In this document: one piece after another, positions 1 to 6,481 of the stretch
How positions within the stretch are numbered: position 1 is the first letter of the stretch
How the letters are laid out: every line of letters starts with the position of its first letter
Assembly (NCBI GenBank): GCA_003229755.1
Contig: QIFJ01000159.1
Location: forward strand, 1-6,934
DNA from: Pseudomonadota bacterium
GTDB taxonomy: Bacteria > BMS3Abin14
Reading direction: 5' to 3'
Length of the DNA: 6,934 bases
Program-made: the position numbers and the translations under genes
Notes under the pieces: model-generated
Database searches by the model: none
What the model saw: only the letters and a program-made list of their open reading frames with translations
What the model was told of the DNA's origin: nothing

Positions 1-2
1 TG

Positions 3-695
3 ATCGATGCCGTTCTCGATCTGGGTGATACAAAGGTCAGGGAGGTGCTGGTGCCCCGGACCGAGATGATCGCCCTTGAAAAGGATTCATCCCTGGAAAG
101 TGCCCTTGAAACCATAATTGGGGCGGGACATAGCAGAATACCTGTATACGATGGCGATATCGATAATATTGTCGGGATTCTCTATGCCAAGGACCTGCTT
201 AAATCCTGGGGCTGTACTTCAGAGGAGATCGACCTCCGTCCCATGCTGAGAAAGGCGTTTTTTATTCCGGAGAGTAAGGCTGTTAATGAATTATTGAAAG
301 AATTCAAGACGAAGCGAGTCCACATGGCTATTGTCGTGGATGAATATGGCGGGACATCAGGACTGATCACTATCGAGGATATTTTAGAGGAGATAGTTGG
401 CGAGATACAGGATGAGTATGACCTGGGAGATGTGATCTCCTGCCGTAAGCTTGATGACGGGAGCGTAATGTTCGATGCCCGATATCCCATTGATGATTTC
501 GAGGAGGAAACGGGCGTGGTTCTGGAGAAAGGGGATTACGATACGCTGGGGGGCTTCGTGATCCGGCACCTGGGACATGTGCCGGTAACAGGAGAGCAGT
601 TCACCTTTAGTGTCTTAGAATTCGTCGTCGAGGATGCAGATGCCAGGCGTGTTTCGAAGATCCGTGTCAGGAAGTTAGAGAACGGGGCACCGTAA
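3..695 (+). CDS. corC: CorC/HlyC-family CBS-domain protein, 5'-truncated by window edge
   Basis: C-terminal 230 residues of a CorC (YbeX/TlyC) family protein. The reading frame is open from base 3, and the GTG at 45 is an internal Val codon because the family motif around it (DLGDTKVREVLVPRTEM) begins upstream. Visible order, counting from base 3: the VPRTEM entry to a CBS pair at about residues 17-140, with DEYGG at 113-117 and TIEDILEEIVGEI at 123-135. After it comes the small CorC_HlyC transporter-associated domain at about 144-224, with YDTLGG at 179-184. Family members are linked to Mg2+/Co2+ efflux, and E. coli YbeX also to ribosome metabolism. If this is the short YbeX type (about 290 aa), some 60 residues are missing. 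A DUF21 membrane domain upstream cannot be excluded because it would lie outside the window. The next gene, lnt, starts 4 bases after the TAA, matching the ybeX-lnt order of many Proteobacteria and favouring the short cytosolic form. Confidence 0.9.
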   Translation: MDAVLDLGDTKVREVLVPRTEMIALEKDSSLESALETIIGAGHSRIPVYDGDIDNIVGILYAKDLLKSWGCTSEEIDLRPMLRKAFFIPESKAVNELLKEFKTKRVHMAIVVDEYGGTSGLITIEDILEEIVGEIQDEYDLGDVISCRKLDDGSVMFDARYPIDDFEEETGVVLEKGDYDTLGGFVIRHLGHVPVTGEQFTFSVLEFVVEDADARRVSKIRVRKLENGAP

Positions 696-699
696 AGCC

Positions 700-2211
700 A
701 TGGTGCCTGGTTCAATTATCCGGGCCCTGGTGAGCTCTTTTTTGCTCGTCCTCGCATTCCCCAGACCGGATCTTGGAATGCTTTCCCTCATTGCCCTGGT
801 GCCTCTGCTCGCCGGGATCGAGGGTGAGCCGAAGGTCCGGGCTTTCTTAACCGGCTGGGTAAGCGGTTTCTTCTGGTTCTTCATTTCCCTCAACTGGCTT
901 GCAGAGACACTGGCCGAATTCGGTGGCGTTCCATTTCCGCTGAATCAGCTGGTGATCGGCCTTATGAGCCTGATCCTCGCGCTACATCCAGCCCTGTTCG
1001 CATTGATTGTTTCTGCTGCCGGTCCCGTTAACAGGTGGAGTGTTCTTTTGTATCCGTCTACCTGGGTCGCACTGGAGTTTGCTCGTTCGTGGGTTCCGGT
1101 TCCCTTCCCCTGGCTCCTTCTCGGTTCGGCGTTCTGGAAGTACCCGTTAGTGGCTTCCCTGTTTGCTTTAGGCGGCGTATATGGAGTCTCCTTTGTTGTG
1201 GTTGCGATAAATACATCCATTTACAGAACTGTTTTTTTCCTGGTGAAAAGAAATTTGCGCGCTGCGGTCGGGTGGGGAGGTTTTACTGCCGTCCTGACCG
1301 GAGGATTGGTTCTGGTGTCACTGTTCCCAGGGGGGGAAAATGTCGGCGGACAGATAACAGTTGGAGTAGTGCAGGGAAACTACGTGCAGGAGGTGAAGTG
1401 GGAAGAATCTTACCGCGATGAGGTGATATCCACTTATATCGACCTCACACGGCAAGCTGTTTCGGAAGGCGCCGAGCTTGTCGTATGGCCGGAAACGGCC
1501 ATGCCTTTTTACTTCCAGGTTGAGCCTGAGCTTGCTGACCGGCTTCGGGACCTTGCCAGGGATGAAGGGGTACACCTGGTGTTCGGAAGCCCCGCCTTTG
1601 ATATTATTGGACAGGAGCTTGTCCTTTACAACAGGGCGTACTATTTATCCCCAACAGGGCGGGAAGAGCGCTACGATAAAGTAAGGCTGGTTCCCTTCGG
1701 CGAGTACGTGCCGTTCAAGAGACTCCTGCCCTTCGTGAACAAGATCGTGCCGGGAGCGGGTGAATTTACCGCGGGACGGTGGACTGTGCCTTTCGAAACG
1801 CCGGTGAGATCCGGGGTGCTTATCTGCTACGAAGTATCCATTCCCAGCCTTTCCAGAAGAGAGGTGGCCGACGGCGCGGACATCATTCTGAATATTACTA
1901 ATGACGCATGGTTCGGTAGATCATGGGGTCCTTACCAGCACCTGGCAATGGCCTCGCTTCGTGCCGCCGAGAACGGAGTTCCGGTGGTCAGAGCGGCCAA
2001 TACCGGAATATCAGCGATAGTAGACAGGAAGGGAAAGCAGATAAAGAGGATAGAGCTCTTTGAGAAGGGGTATATAGTTGCCGAAGTTCAGACCCGCACG
2101 GAACCGACTTTCTATACCAGATGGGGTAACCTGATTGTCTATCTATCTGTAATTGTGATACTATTTACTGTTTTTTGGAAACTGGCAAAAAGATTTCAAA
2201 CCAAATACTGA
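700..2211 (+). CDS. lnt: Apolipoprotein N-acyltransferase
   Basis: Inner-membrane enzyme that transfers an acyl chain from a phospholipid to the N-terminal cysteine amine of apolipoproteins, the last step of lipoprotein maturation. The 503-residue length is normal (E. coli 512). The N-terminal part is rich in hydrophobic segments (about 8-40, 51-67, 82-107, 112-128, 150-175, 190-210), followed by a periplasmic nitrilase-fold domain (about 218-465) and a C-terminal membrane helix (about 477-493). The Glu-Lys-Cys triad is visible: E265 in VVWPETAMPF, K327 in RYDKVRLVPFGEYVPF and C376 in SGVLICYE, equivalent to E. coli E267, K335 and C387. E335 in the FGEYVP loop is also conserved. The start is the ATG four bases after the corC stop. 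No strong ribosome binding site precedes it, so translation is probably coupled to corC. The stop is TGA. Nothing suggests damage. Confidence 0.97.
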   Translation: MVPGSIIRALVSSFLLVLAFPRPDLGMLSLIALVPLLAGIEGEPKVRAFLTGWVSGFFWFFISLNWLAETLAEFGGVPFPLNQLVIGLMSLILALHPALFALIVSAAGPVNRWSVLLYPSTWVALEFARSWVPVPFPWLLLGSAFWKYPLVASLFALGGVYGVSFVVVAINTSIYRTVFFLVKRNLRAAVGWGGFTAVLTGGLVLVSLFPGGENVGGQITVGVVQGNYVQEVKWEESYRDEVISTYIDLTRQAVSEGAELVVWPETAMPFYFQVEPELADRLRDLARDEGVHLVFGSPAFDIIGQELVLYNRAYYLSPTGREERYDKVRLVPFGEYVPFKRLLPFVNKIVPGAGEFTAGRWTVPFETPVRSGVLICYEVSIPSLSRREVADGADIILNITNDAWFGRSWGPYQHLAMASLRAAENGVPVVRAANTGISAIVDRKGKQIKRIELFEKGYIVAEVQTRTEPTFYTRWGNLIVYLSVIVILFTVFWKLAKRFQTKY

Positions 2212-2220
2212 TGATGCCCC

Positions 2221-2225
2221 GGAGG
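2221..2225 (+). promoter_or_regulatory. Ribosome binding site of prfB
   Basis: GGAGG at 2221-2225 lies eight bases before the ATG at 2234. It decides the prfB start: from this ATG the reading frame gives MDNLEQIKQAVLVAEEKLVT and reaches the frameshift TGA as codon 26, the same codon position as in E. coli prfB. The lnt-prfB gap is only 22 bases. Confidence 0.75.
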
Positions 2226-2233
2226 ATGTGCTG

Positions 2234-3359
2234 ATGGACAACCTGGAACAGATCAAGCAAGCTGTATTGGTAGCTGAGGAAAAACTCGTCACGCTAGGGA
2301 GGCATCTTTGACCTCGACGGAAAAACGGAGCGGATAAAGAAGCTGGAACAAGCAACTTTAGCACCTGATTTCTGGGTCGACCAGGAAAAGGCACAGGCCA
2401 AGGCCAGGGAGCTTGCACGCTTAAAGAACGAGGTCCGTGCATTCAGCCGGATACAGGAGATGATATCCGATCTGAACGCAGCTGCCGAACTTATCGGTGA
2501 AGCTGATGAAAAGGAAGGCTCTGATCTGCTGGATGAATCCATCTCCCAGCTGGAAGAGATGGAAAAAGTTCTTTCAGAACTGGAGATCCAATCCCTTCTG
2601 GGTGATGAAGCTGATTCAAGGAACGCCCTGGTCTCGATCAATCCCGGCGCGGGCGGTGTTGAATCTCAGGACTGGGCCCAGATCCTCCTCAGGATGTATC
2701 TTCGTTGGGCGGAACGCAGGGGTTTTGTGACCGAGATGCTGGATTTTCAGCCTGCTGAGGAAGCCGGAATTAAAAGCGCTACCTTTGCGGTCGAAGGTGA
2801 ATATGCCTATGGATACCTGAAGGCGGAAAGTGGCGTTCACCGGCTTGTACGCATCTCGCCTTACGATGCGAGCAGCAGAAGACATACATCCTTCGCCTCC
2901 CTGTTCGCGTATCCAGAAGTAAAAAAAGACGTTGAAGTCGAGATAGAAGAAAAGGATCTCAGGATAGACACCTTCCGGTCCAGTGGCGCTGGTGGCCAGC
3001 ATGTGAACGTAACGGACTCAGCTGTTCGGATCACCCACATCCCTACAAGTATTGTCGTGACCTGCCAGAACGAGAGATCCCAGCACAAGAACAGGGCAAC
3101 CGCTATGCGTATTCTTCGGGCAAGGCTGTATGAGCTTAGAAAAAGAGAGAAGATGGAGGAAATAGCGAAGACCCAGCCTGAAAAAAAAGAGATCGCCTGG
3201 GGCAGCCAGATCCGCAGCTACGTGATGCAGCCGTACAGGATGGTAAAGGACCACAGGACAGGTTTCGAGTCGGGTAATGTGGACGCGGTTCTGGACGGAG
3301 ATATTGATGGATTTATTCAGGCTTTTCTATATTTCGAGGGCAAGGTGAGTGGGAATTGA
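2234..3359 (+). CDS. prfB: Peptide chain release factor 2, with programmed +1 frameshift
   Basis: RF2 recognises UGA and UAA stop codons and triggers peptide release. The gene has two parts: zero-frame codons 1-25 (2234-2308) ending at TGA 2309-2311, then the +1 frame from GAC at 2310 to the TGA at 3357-3359. The joined product is 374 aa (E. coli 365). It has an N-terminal helical domain (about 1-115), a conserved NPGAGGVESQDWAQILLRMY segment, a codon-recognition region with SPY at 208-210, and the catalytic GGQ at 253-255 in SSGAGGQHVN. RITHIP and CQNERSQHKN follow. The residue equivalent to E. coli 246 is Ser. The recognition tripeptide is SPF in the classical description, so Tyr here is a variant. 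The C-terminus is complete. A conventional caller would start the gene at ATG 2460 and lose 75 residues. Because readthrough by frameshifting rises when RF2 is scarce, the gene is expected to autoregulate. Its last 11 bases overlap ribD. Confidence 0.97.
2296..2312 (+). promoter_or_regulatory. prfB programmed +1 frameshift site
   Basis: The zero-frame codons are CTA GGG AGG CAT CTT TGA, followed by C. The internal Shine-Dalgarno-like AGGGAGG (2296-2302) ends three bases before the slippery CTT (2306-2308), and the in-frame TGA (2309-2311) is followed by C. E. coli prfB has the same arrangement (AGG GGG TAT CTT TGA C), including spacing and codon number 26. The tRNA-Leu on CUU slips to UUU and decoding continues at GAC (2310-2312). 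When RF2 is abundant the TGA terminates translation instead, giving feedback control. The match to a known element is visual but detailed, so this is not a frameshift mutation or sequencing error. Confidence 0.96.
3336..3345 (+). promoter_or_regulatory. Ribosome binding site of ribD inside prfB
   Basis: The purine-rich GAGGGCAAGG sits within the last prfB codons. Its GAGGG (3336-3340) is eight bases before the GTG at 3349, which supports that start over the ATG at 3373. Confidence 0.55.
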
Positions 3360-4443
3360 CGATGGGAAAGCCATGACGAGGGCTGTCCATCTGGCTGGGA
3401 AAGGGCGTGGATCAACCCACCCCAACCCCATGGTTGGAGCGGTGCTTGTCAAGGAAGGCAGGATAATTGGCGAGGGATGGCACTCCTCACCGGGTAAGCT
3501 CCATGCCGAGATCCTGGCAATCGAGAATGCGGGATATGAGGCTGCCGGCTCTACTATGTACGTTAACCTGGAGCCGTGCTGCCACTTTGGCAGAACCCCG
3601 CCCTGCACCGATGCGATCACCGGTGCTGGTGTGAAGCGAGTGGTTGTAGCGTGCCTTGATACGAACCCGAAGGTTTCAGGGAAGGGGATCGAAGCGCTCC
3701 GCAGCAAGGGAGTTGAGGTGGTAACGGGGGTGGGCGAGTCCAGAGCGCTGGAGCTGAACAGGGCATATTTTTACTTTGCCGCTGCCGGCAGGCCCTATGT
3801 AACCCTGAAACTGGCATCGAGTCTTGATGGCAGGATCGCCACCTCTTCGGGCCACTCCAGGTGGATCACAGGTGAGGTGTCCCGGAGGGCCGTTCACCAC
3901 TTGCGAGCGCAGGTTGACGGGGTCCTGGTGGGCGCGGGTACTGTACTTGCCGATGATCCCCACCTGACCGCACGGGATGTCGGAGCAAAGGTTCAGCCCG
4001 TAAGGATAGTTCTTGACCCGGCACTCAAAACTCCCCTGGAGGCCAAACTGGTAAGAGCAGCCGAAGACAGGAAAACCCTGCTCATCGTGGACAAGTCGGT
4101 CGCAGATAGCGTAACAGAGCCTTTCCGGGAGCACGGCGTCAGGTTCATCGAACTGCCTCTGCGGGATGGTCTCTTCTCATGGCAGGATGTTTACGGGGCC
4201 CTTCTGAAAAACGGTGTTATCCACCTTCTGGTCGAGGGAGGATCCCGAACTGCCGCCTGGTTTGTGGGTGAGGGCGCGGTGAGAAGGCTGGAGATCTTCT
4301 TTGCCCCGAGTCTTCTCGGTGGTGATGCTGTACCATCCATCGGCGACCTGATGCTGAACAACCTCAAGAATGCACCTGGCTTCCGCCCTGTACGCTGGAG
4401 GAGATCGGGAGGGGACCTGAGGCTGGTGGCGGATAAGGTCTGA
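3349..4443 (+). CDS. ribD: Bifunctional diaminohydroxyphosphoribosylaminopyrimidine deaminase / 5-amino-6-(5-phosphoribosylamino)uracil reductase
   Basis: Carries out the second and third steps of riboflavin synthesis in the cytosol: zinc-dependent deamination of the GTP-derived pyrimidine, then NADPH-dependent reduction of its ribosyl group. The 364-residue length is typical of the fused enzyme. The deaminase domain (about 1-146) has THPNPMVGAV at 23-32, HAE with H52 and E54, and EPCCHFGRTPPC with C77 and C86; H52, C77 and C86 are the zinc ligands (E. coli H50, C75, C84). The reductase domain (about 148-360) has KLASSLDGRIA at 154-164, VDGVLVGAGTVLADDPHLTAR at 189-209 and LVEGGS at 294-299. 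The GTG at 3349 was chosen because it has a ribosome binding site and restores the acidic stretch normally preceding the first helix (DDGKAMTRAVHLA). The ATG at 3373 is the alternative. The 11-base overlap with prfB implies translational coupling. No FMN riboswitch precedes it. It is separated from ribE by a hairpin repeat. Confidence 0.96.
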   Translation: MGIDDGKAMTRAVHLAGKGRGSTHPNPMVGAVLVKEGRIIGEGWHSSPGKLHAEILAIENAGYEAAGSTMYVNLEPCCHFGRTPPCTDAITGAGVKRVVVACLDTNPKVSGKGIEALRSKGVEVVTGVGESRALELNRAYFYFAAAGRPYVTLKLASSLDGRIATSSGHSRWITGEVSRRAVHHLRAQVDGVLVGAGTVLADDPHLTARDVGAKVQPVRIVLDPALKTPLEAKLVRAAEDRKTLLIVDKSVADSVTEPFREHGVRFIELPLRDGLFSWQDVYGALLKNGVIHLLVEGGSRTAAWFVGEGAVRRLEIFFAPSLLGGDAVPSIGDLMLNNLKNAPGFRPVRWRRSGGDLRLVADKV

Positions 4444-4462
4444 GCGGCATAGGCCGGTATGA

Positions 4463-4537
4463 GTCCCACGACCCAGGACCCAGGACCCAGGTTTGAAATC
4501 AATATCTACATGGGACATGGGTCATGGGACCTGTGAC
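4463..4537 (+). repeat. Heptamer-repeat hairpin, copy 1 (ribD-ribE gap)
   Basis: Imperfect inverted repeat whose arms are tandem 7-base units. The left arm (4463-4492) is GTCCCAC at 4463-4469, then three exact GACCCAG units at 4470-4490, then GT. The right arm (4508-4537) has ATGGGAC at 4510-4516, ATGGGTC at 4517-4523, ATGGGAC at 4524-4530 and CTGTGAC at 4531-4537. Folding the 30-base arms on each other gives 23 of 30 Watson-Crick matches around a 15-base AT-rich loop (4493-4507). No T-run follows, so an intrinsic terminator is unlikely. The same plan recurs before ribH. It could be a mobile or amplified intergenic palindrome, or an mRNA-stability or spacing element; the sequence does not decide. 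Bases 4538-4611, between it and ribE, hold a TATATT at 4582-4587 with no recognisable -35 box and a weak ribosome binding site. Confidence 0.8.
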
Positions 4538-4594
4538 ACAGTCGTCGGAAGCAATAAGAGTGTAGTGCGAAGATAAGTGTTTATATTAGTGTAA

Positions 4595-4600
4595 GAGGGG
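4595..4600 (+). promoter_or_regulatory. Probable ribosome binding site of ribE
   Basis: GAGGGG at 4595-4600 leaves 11 bases to the ATG at 4612, a rather long spacing. The start itself is secure because the protein opens with the family signature MFTGIVEEIG. Confidence 0.5.
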
Positions 4601-4611
4601 ATCGGACAAAA

Positions 4612-5277
4612 ATGTTCACGGGTATTGTCGAAGAGATCGGGGAAATAGAATCCGCGGTGTCAACCGGTGGCGGCTTGAGGTTGAGAGTCGCGGCGGAAGT
4701 TGTTCTCGGCGGCACAAAACAGGGGGACAGTATCGCCGTTGACGGTGTATGCTTGACCGTGGAGGAGCTTGCAAGTGGATACTTCGATTGTTTTGTATCC
4801 ACTGAGACCCTGGAGGTTTCGACATTGACGGAGATCCGCAGCGGAAGTGAGGTCAACCTGGAAAGGGCTCTCGCTGTCGGCGGCAGGATCGGCGGACACT
4901 TCATGCCGGGGCACGTCGAGGCAGTGGGTTCGGTTTGCTCTGTACAGCGAACGGGTGCGGGATATATCTTCAGGTTTTCTTTTCCCGAGAATTTTGCAAA
5001 ATACGCTCCTTCGAAAGGATCGGTGGCTGTTGACGGTGTTAGTTTGACGATAGCCGATCTCCATGGCGATAGTTTCGGTGTGTCGATAATACCGGAGACT
5101 TATGAAAATACGACCTTGAGATTGAAAAGGGTTGGGGACTCTGTTAACTTGGAACCCGACCTCATCCTGAAGTACGTAAGGATGTCGCTAGAGGACCTTC
5201 TCGCACAGAAAGGCGAGGAGGGGATCACAATGGAAAAGCTCATAAATTCGGGTTTCATCCCGAGTCAGGGAGGATAA
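4612..5277 (+). CDS. ribE: Riboflavin synthase, alpha subunit
   Basis: Last step of the pathway: dismutation of two 6,7-dimethyl-8-ribityllumazine molecules into riboflavin and the ribityl pyrimidine. The gene is called ribC in E. coli. The 221-residue protein shows the expected pair of homologous lumazine-binding barrels. Repeat 1 is about residues 1-97 (MFTGIVEEIG at 1-10, DSIAVDGVCLTV at 39-50 with C47). Repeat 2 is about 98-195 (GHVEAVG at 100-106, GSVAVDGVSLTI at 136-147, IIPETYENTTL at 159-169, NLEPDLILKYV at 179-189). The usual GHVD is GHVE here. The active enzyme is normally a trimer. The family's acidic, often variable C-terminal tail is present (about 190-221). The TAA is followed one base later by the ribBA ATG, so the two genes are certainly cotranscribed and probably translationally coupled. 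Confidence 0.97.
   Translation: MFTGIVEEIGEIESAVSTGGGLRLRVAAEVVLGGTKQGDSIAVDGVCLTVEELASGYFDCFVSTETLEVSTLTEIRSGSEVNLERALAVGGRIGGHFMPGHVEAVGSVCSVQRTGAGYIFRFSFPENFAKYAPSKGSVAVDGVSLTIADLHGDSFGVSIIPETYENTTLRLKRVGDSVNLEPDLILKYVRMSLEDLLAQKGEEGITMEKLINSGFIPSQGG
5268..5273 (+). promoter_or_regulatory. Ribosome binding site of ribBA
   Basis: GGGAGG at 5268-5273, within the last codons of ribE, is five bases before the ATG at 5279. It is a strong site and fixes the ribBA start. Confidence 0.75.
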
Positions 5278-5278
5278 T

Positions 5279-6481
5279 ATGCCGGTTTCATCCGTGGAAA
5301 ACGTACTTGAGGATCTGCGGGAGGGCAAGATCATCATCCTGGTGGATGACGAAGACCGGGAGAACGAAGGTGACTTTATGGTCGCTGCCCAGAAGGTGAC
5401 TCCCGAAATAGTGAATTTTATGGCCCTTCACGGAAGGGGCCTTATCTGTCTGTCTCTCACGGAGGACAAGTGCGATTCACTCCAGCTGCATCAGATGGTC
5501 AACGACAACACCGCTAAATACGGAACCGCCTTTACAGTCTCTATCGAGGCGAGGAAAGGCGTCACGACCGGGATTTCCGTGGCCGACAGAGCGAAAACGA
5601 TCCTGACTGCCATCGATGATGAATGCAGGCCGGAGGATCTTGTCCGGCCCGGACATCTTTTTCCGATCAGGGCGCGGAAGGGCGGGGTGCTTGTGCGGGC
5701 AGGACAGACGGAAGGATCAGTTGATCTCGCCAGAGCAGCCGGCCTGAAGCCCTTCGGTGTTATATGCGAGATAATGAATGAAGATGGAACGATGGCTCGC
5801 CTGCCTCAACTGATAGAGGTGGCGGACCGGTTCGGGCTGAAGATCGTTACGATAGCCGATGTCGTCAAGTACAGGATGAAAAACGAGTGTCTTGTGGTCA
5901 GGGCGGCAACTACGGAGCTTCCTACACGCTTCGGCGAGTTCACGGCGATCGCTTTCAAAAACGAGATAGATGGACAGGAGCACGTCGCGCTGGTGGTTGG
6001 GGACATAGACAGGGAAACCCCCACAATGGTCAGAGTGCATTCCGAGTGCCTGACCGGCGATGTATTTCACTCCCATCGCTGTGACTGCGGAGAACAGATG
6101 GAAAATTCCCTCAAAATGATCCAGGCCGAAGGGAAGGGCGTGTTCCTCTATATGAGCCAGGAGGGCAGAGGTATTGGTCTGGCGAACAAGCTGAAGGCCT
6201 ATCAGATCCAGGATGAAGGAAAGGATACCGTTGAAGCCAATCTGGAGCTGGGTTTTGCCCCCGACTTGCGGGATTACGGGATAGGCGCTCAGATTCTGGT
6301 GAACCTGGGCGTAGGAAAGATCCGCCTGCTGACGAATAATCCAAAGAAAATTGTCGGTCTTGAAGGTTACGGCCTGTCGGTTCAGGAAAGGATTCCCATA
6401 GAGATCAAGGCCAGGGAGGAAAATATCAGATACCTGAAGACCAAACGGGACAAGCTGGGACACCTGTTGGGGAAAATATAA
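5279..6481 (+). CDS. ribBA: Bifunctional 3,4-dihydroxy-2-butanone-4-phosphate synthase / GTP cyclohydrolase II
   Basis: Supplies both precursors of the pathway: DHBP from ribulose 5-phosphate, and the diaminopyrimidine from GTP. The 400-residue length is typical. The DHBP synthase half (about 1-200) has the acidic DDEDRENEGDF loop at 23-33, HGRGLICL at 51-58, GVTTGISVADRAKTI at 94-108, RPGHLFP at 123-129, and GSVDLARAAGLKP at 146-158 followed by CEIMNEDG at 163-170. The cyclohydrolase half (about 204-400) has RVHSECLTGDVF at 252-263 and HRCDCG at 266-271, giving zinc ligands C257, C268 and C270. QEGRGIGL at 294-301, Y308, R331 and LLTNNPKK at 350-357 follow. Spacing to E. coli RibA residues C54, C65, C67, Y105 and R128 is a constant offset of 203, so the active site is intact. 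Both halves look functional, unlike RibBA proteins with a degenerate cyclohydrolase half. It ends in TAA, 107 bases before ribH. Confidence 0.98.
   Translation: MPVSSVENVLEDLREGKIIILVDDEDRENEGDFMVAAQKVTPEIVNFMALHGRGLICLSLTEDKCDSLQLHQMVNDNTAKYGTAFTVSIEARKGVTTGISVADRAKTILTAIDDECRPEDLVRPGHLFPIRARKGGVLVRAGQTEGSVDLARAAGLKPFGVICEIMNEDGTMARLPQLIEVADRFGLKIVTIADVVKYRMKNECLVVRAATTELPTRFGEFTAIAFKNEIDGQEHVALVVGDIDRETPTMVRVHSECLTGDVFHSHRCDCGEQMENSLKMIQAEGKGVFLYMSQEGRGIGLANKLKAYQIQDEGKDTVEANLELGFAPDLRDYGIGAQILVNLGVGKIRLLTNNPKKIVGLEGYGLSVQERIPIEIKAREENIRYLKTKRDKLGHLLGKI

Noticed and set aside
45..47. GTG at 45 as the start of the CorC-like gene
   Set aside because: The frame is open back to base 3 and the upstream residues (IDAVLDLGDTKVRE) are part of the family's conserved lead into the CBS pair, so the gene begins outside the window.
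1035..1421. 128-codon plus-strand frame inside lnt
   Set aside because: It is an alternative frame of lnt, which is continuous and has its full catalytic triad. The translation is Cys/Arg-rich with no domain.
2234..2460. prfB as a broken or truncated gene starting at ATG 2460
   Set aside because: The in-frame TGA at codon 26 with CTT TGA C and an upstream purine run is the standard RF2 programmed frameshift, and the region 2310-2459 encodes the expected RF2 N-terminal helices.
4463..4537. Hairpin copy 1 as an intrinsic terminator, or either hairpin as a CRISPR array
   Set aside because: No T-run follows the stem of either copy, and both sit inside an operon. The repeats are 7-base tandem units without spacers, in opposite orientation on the two arms, unlike CRISPR.
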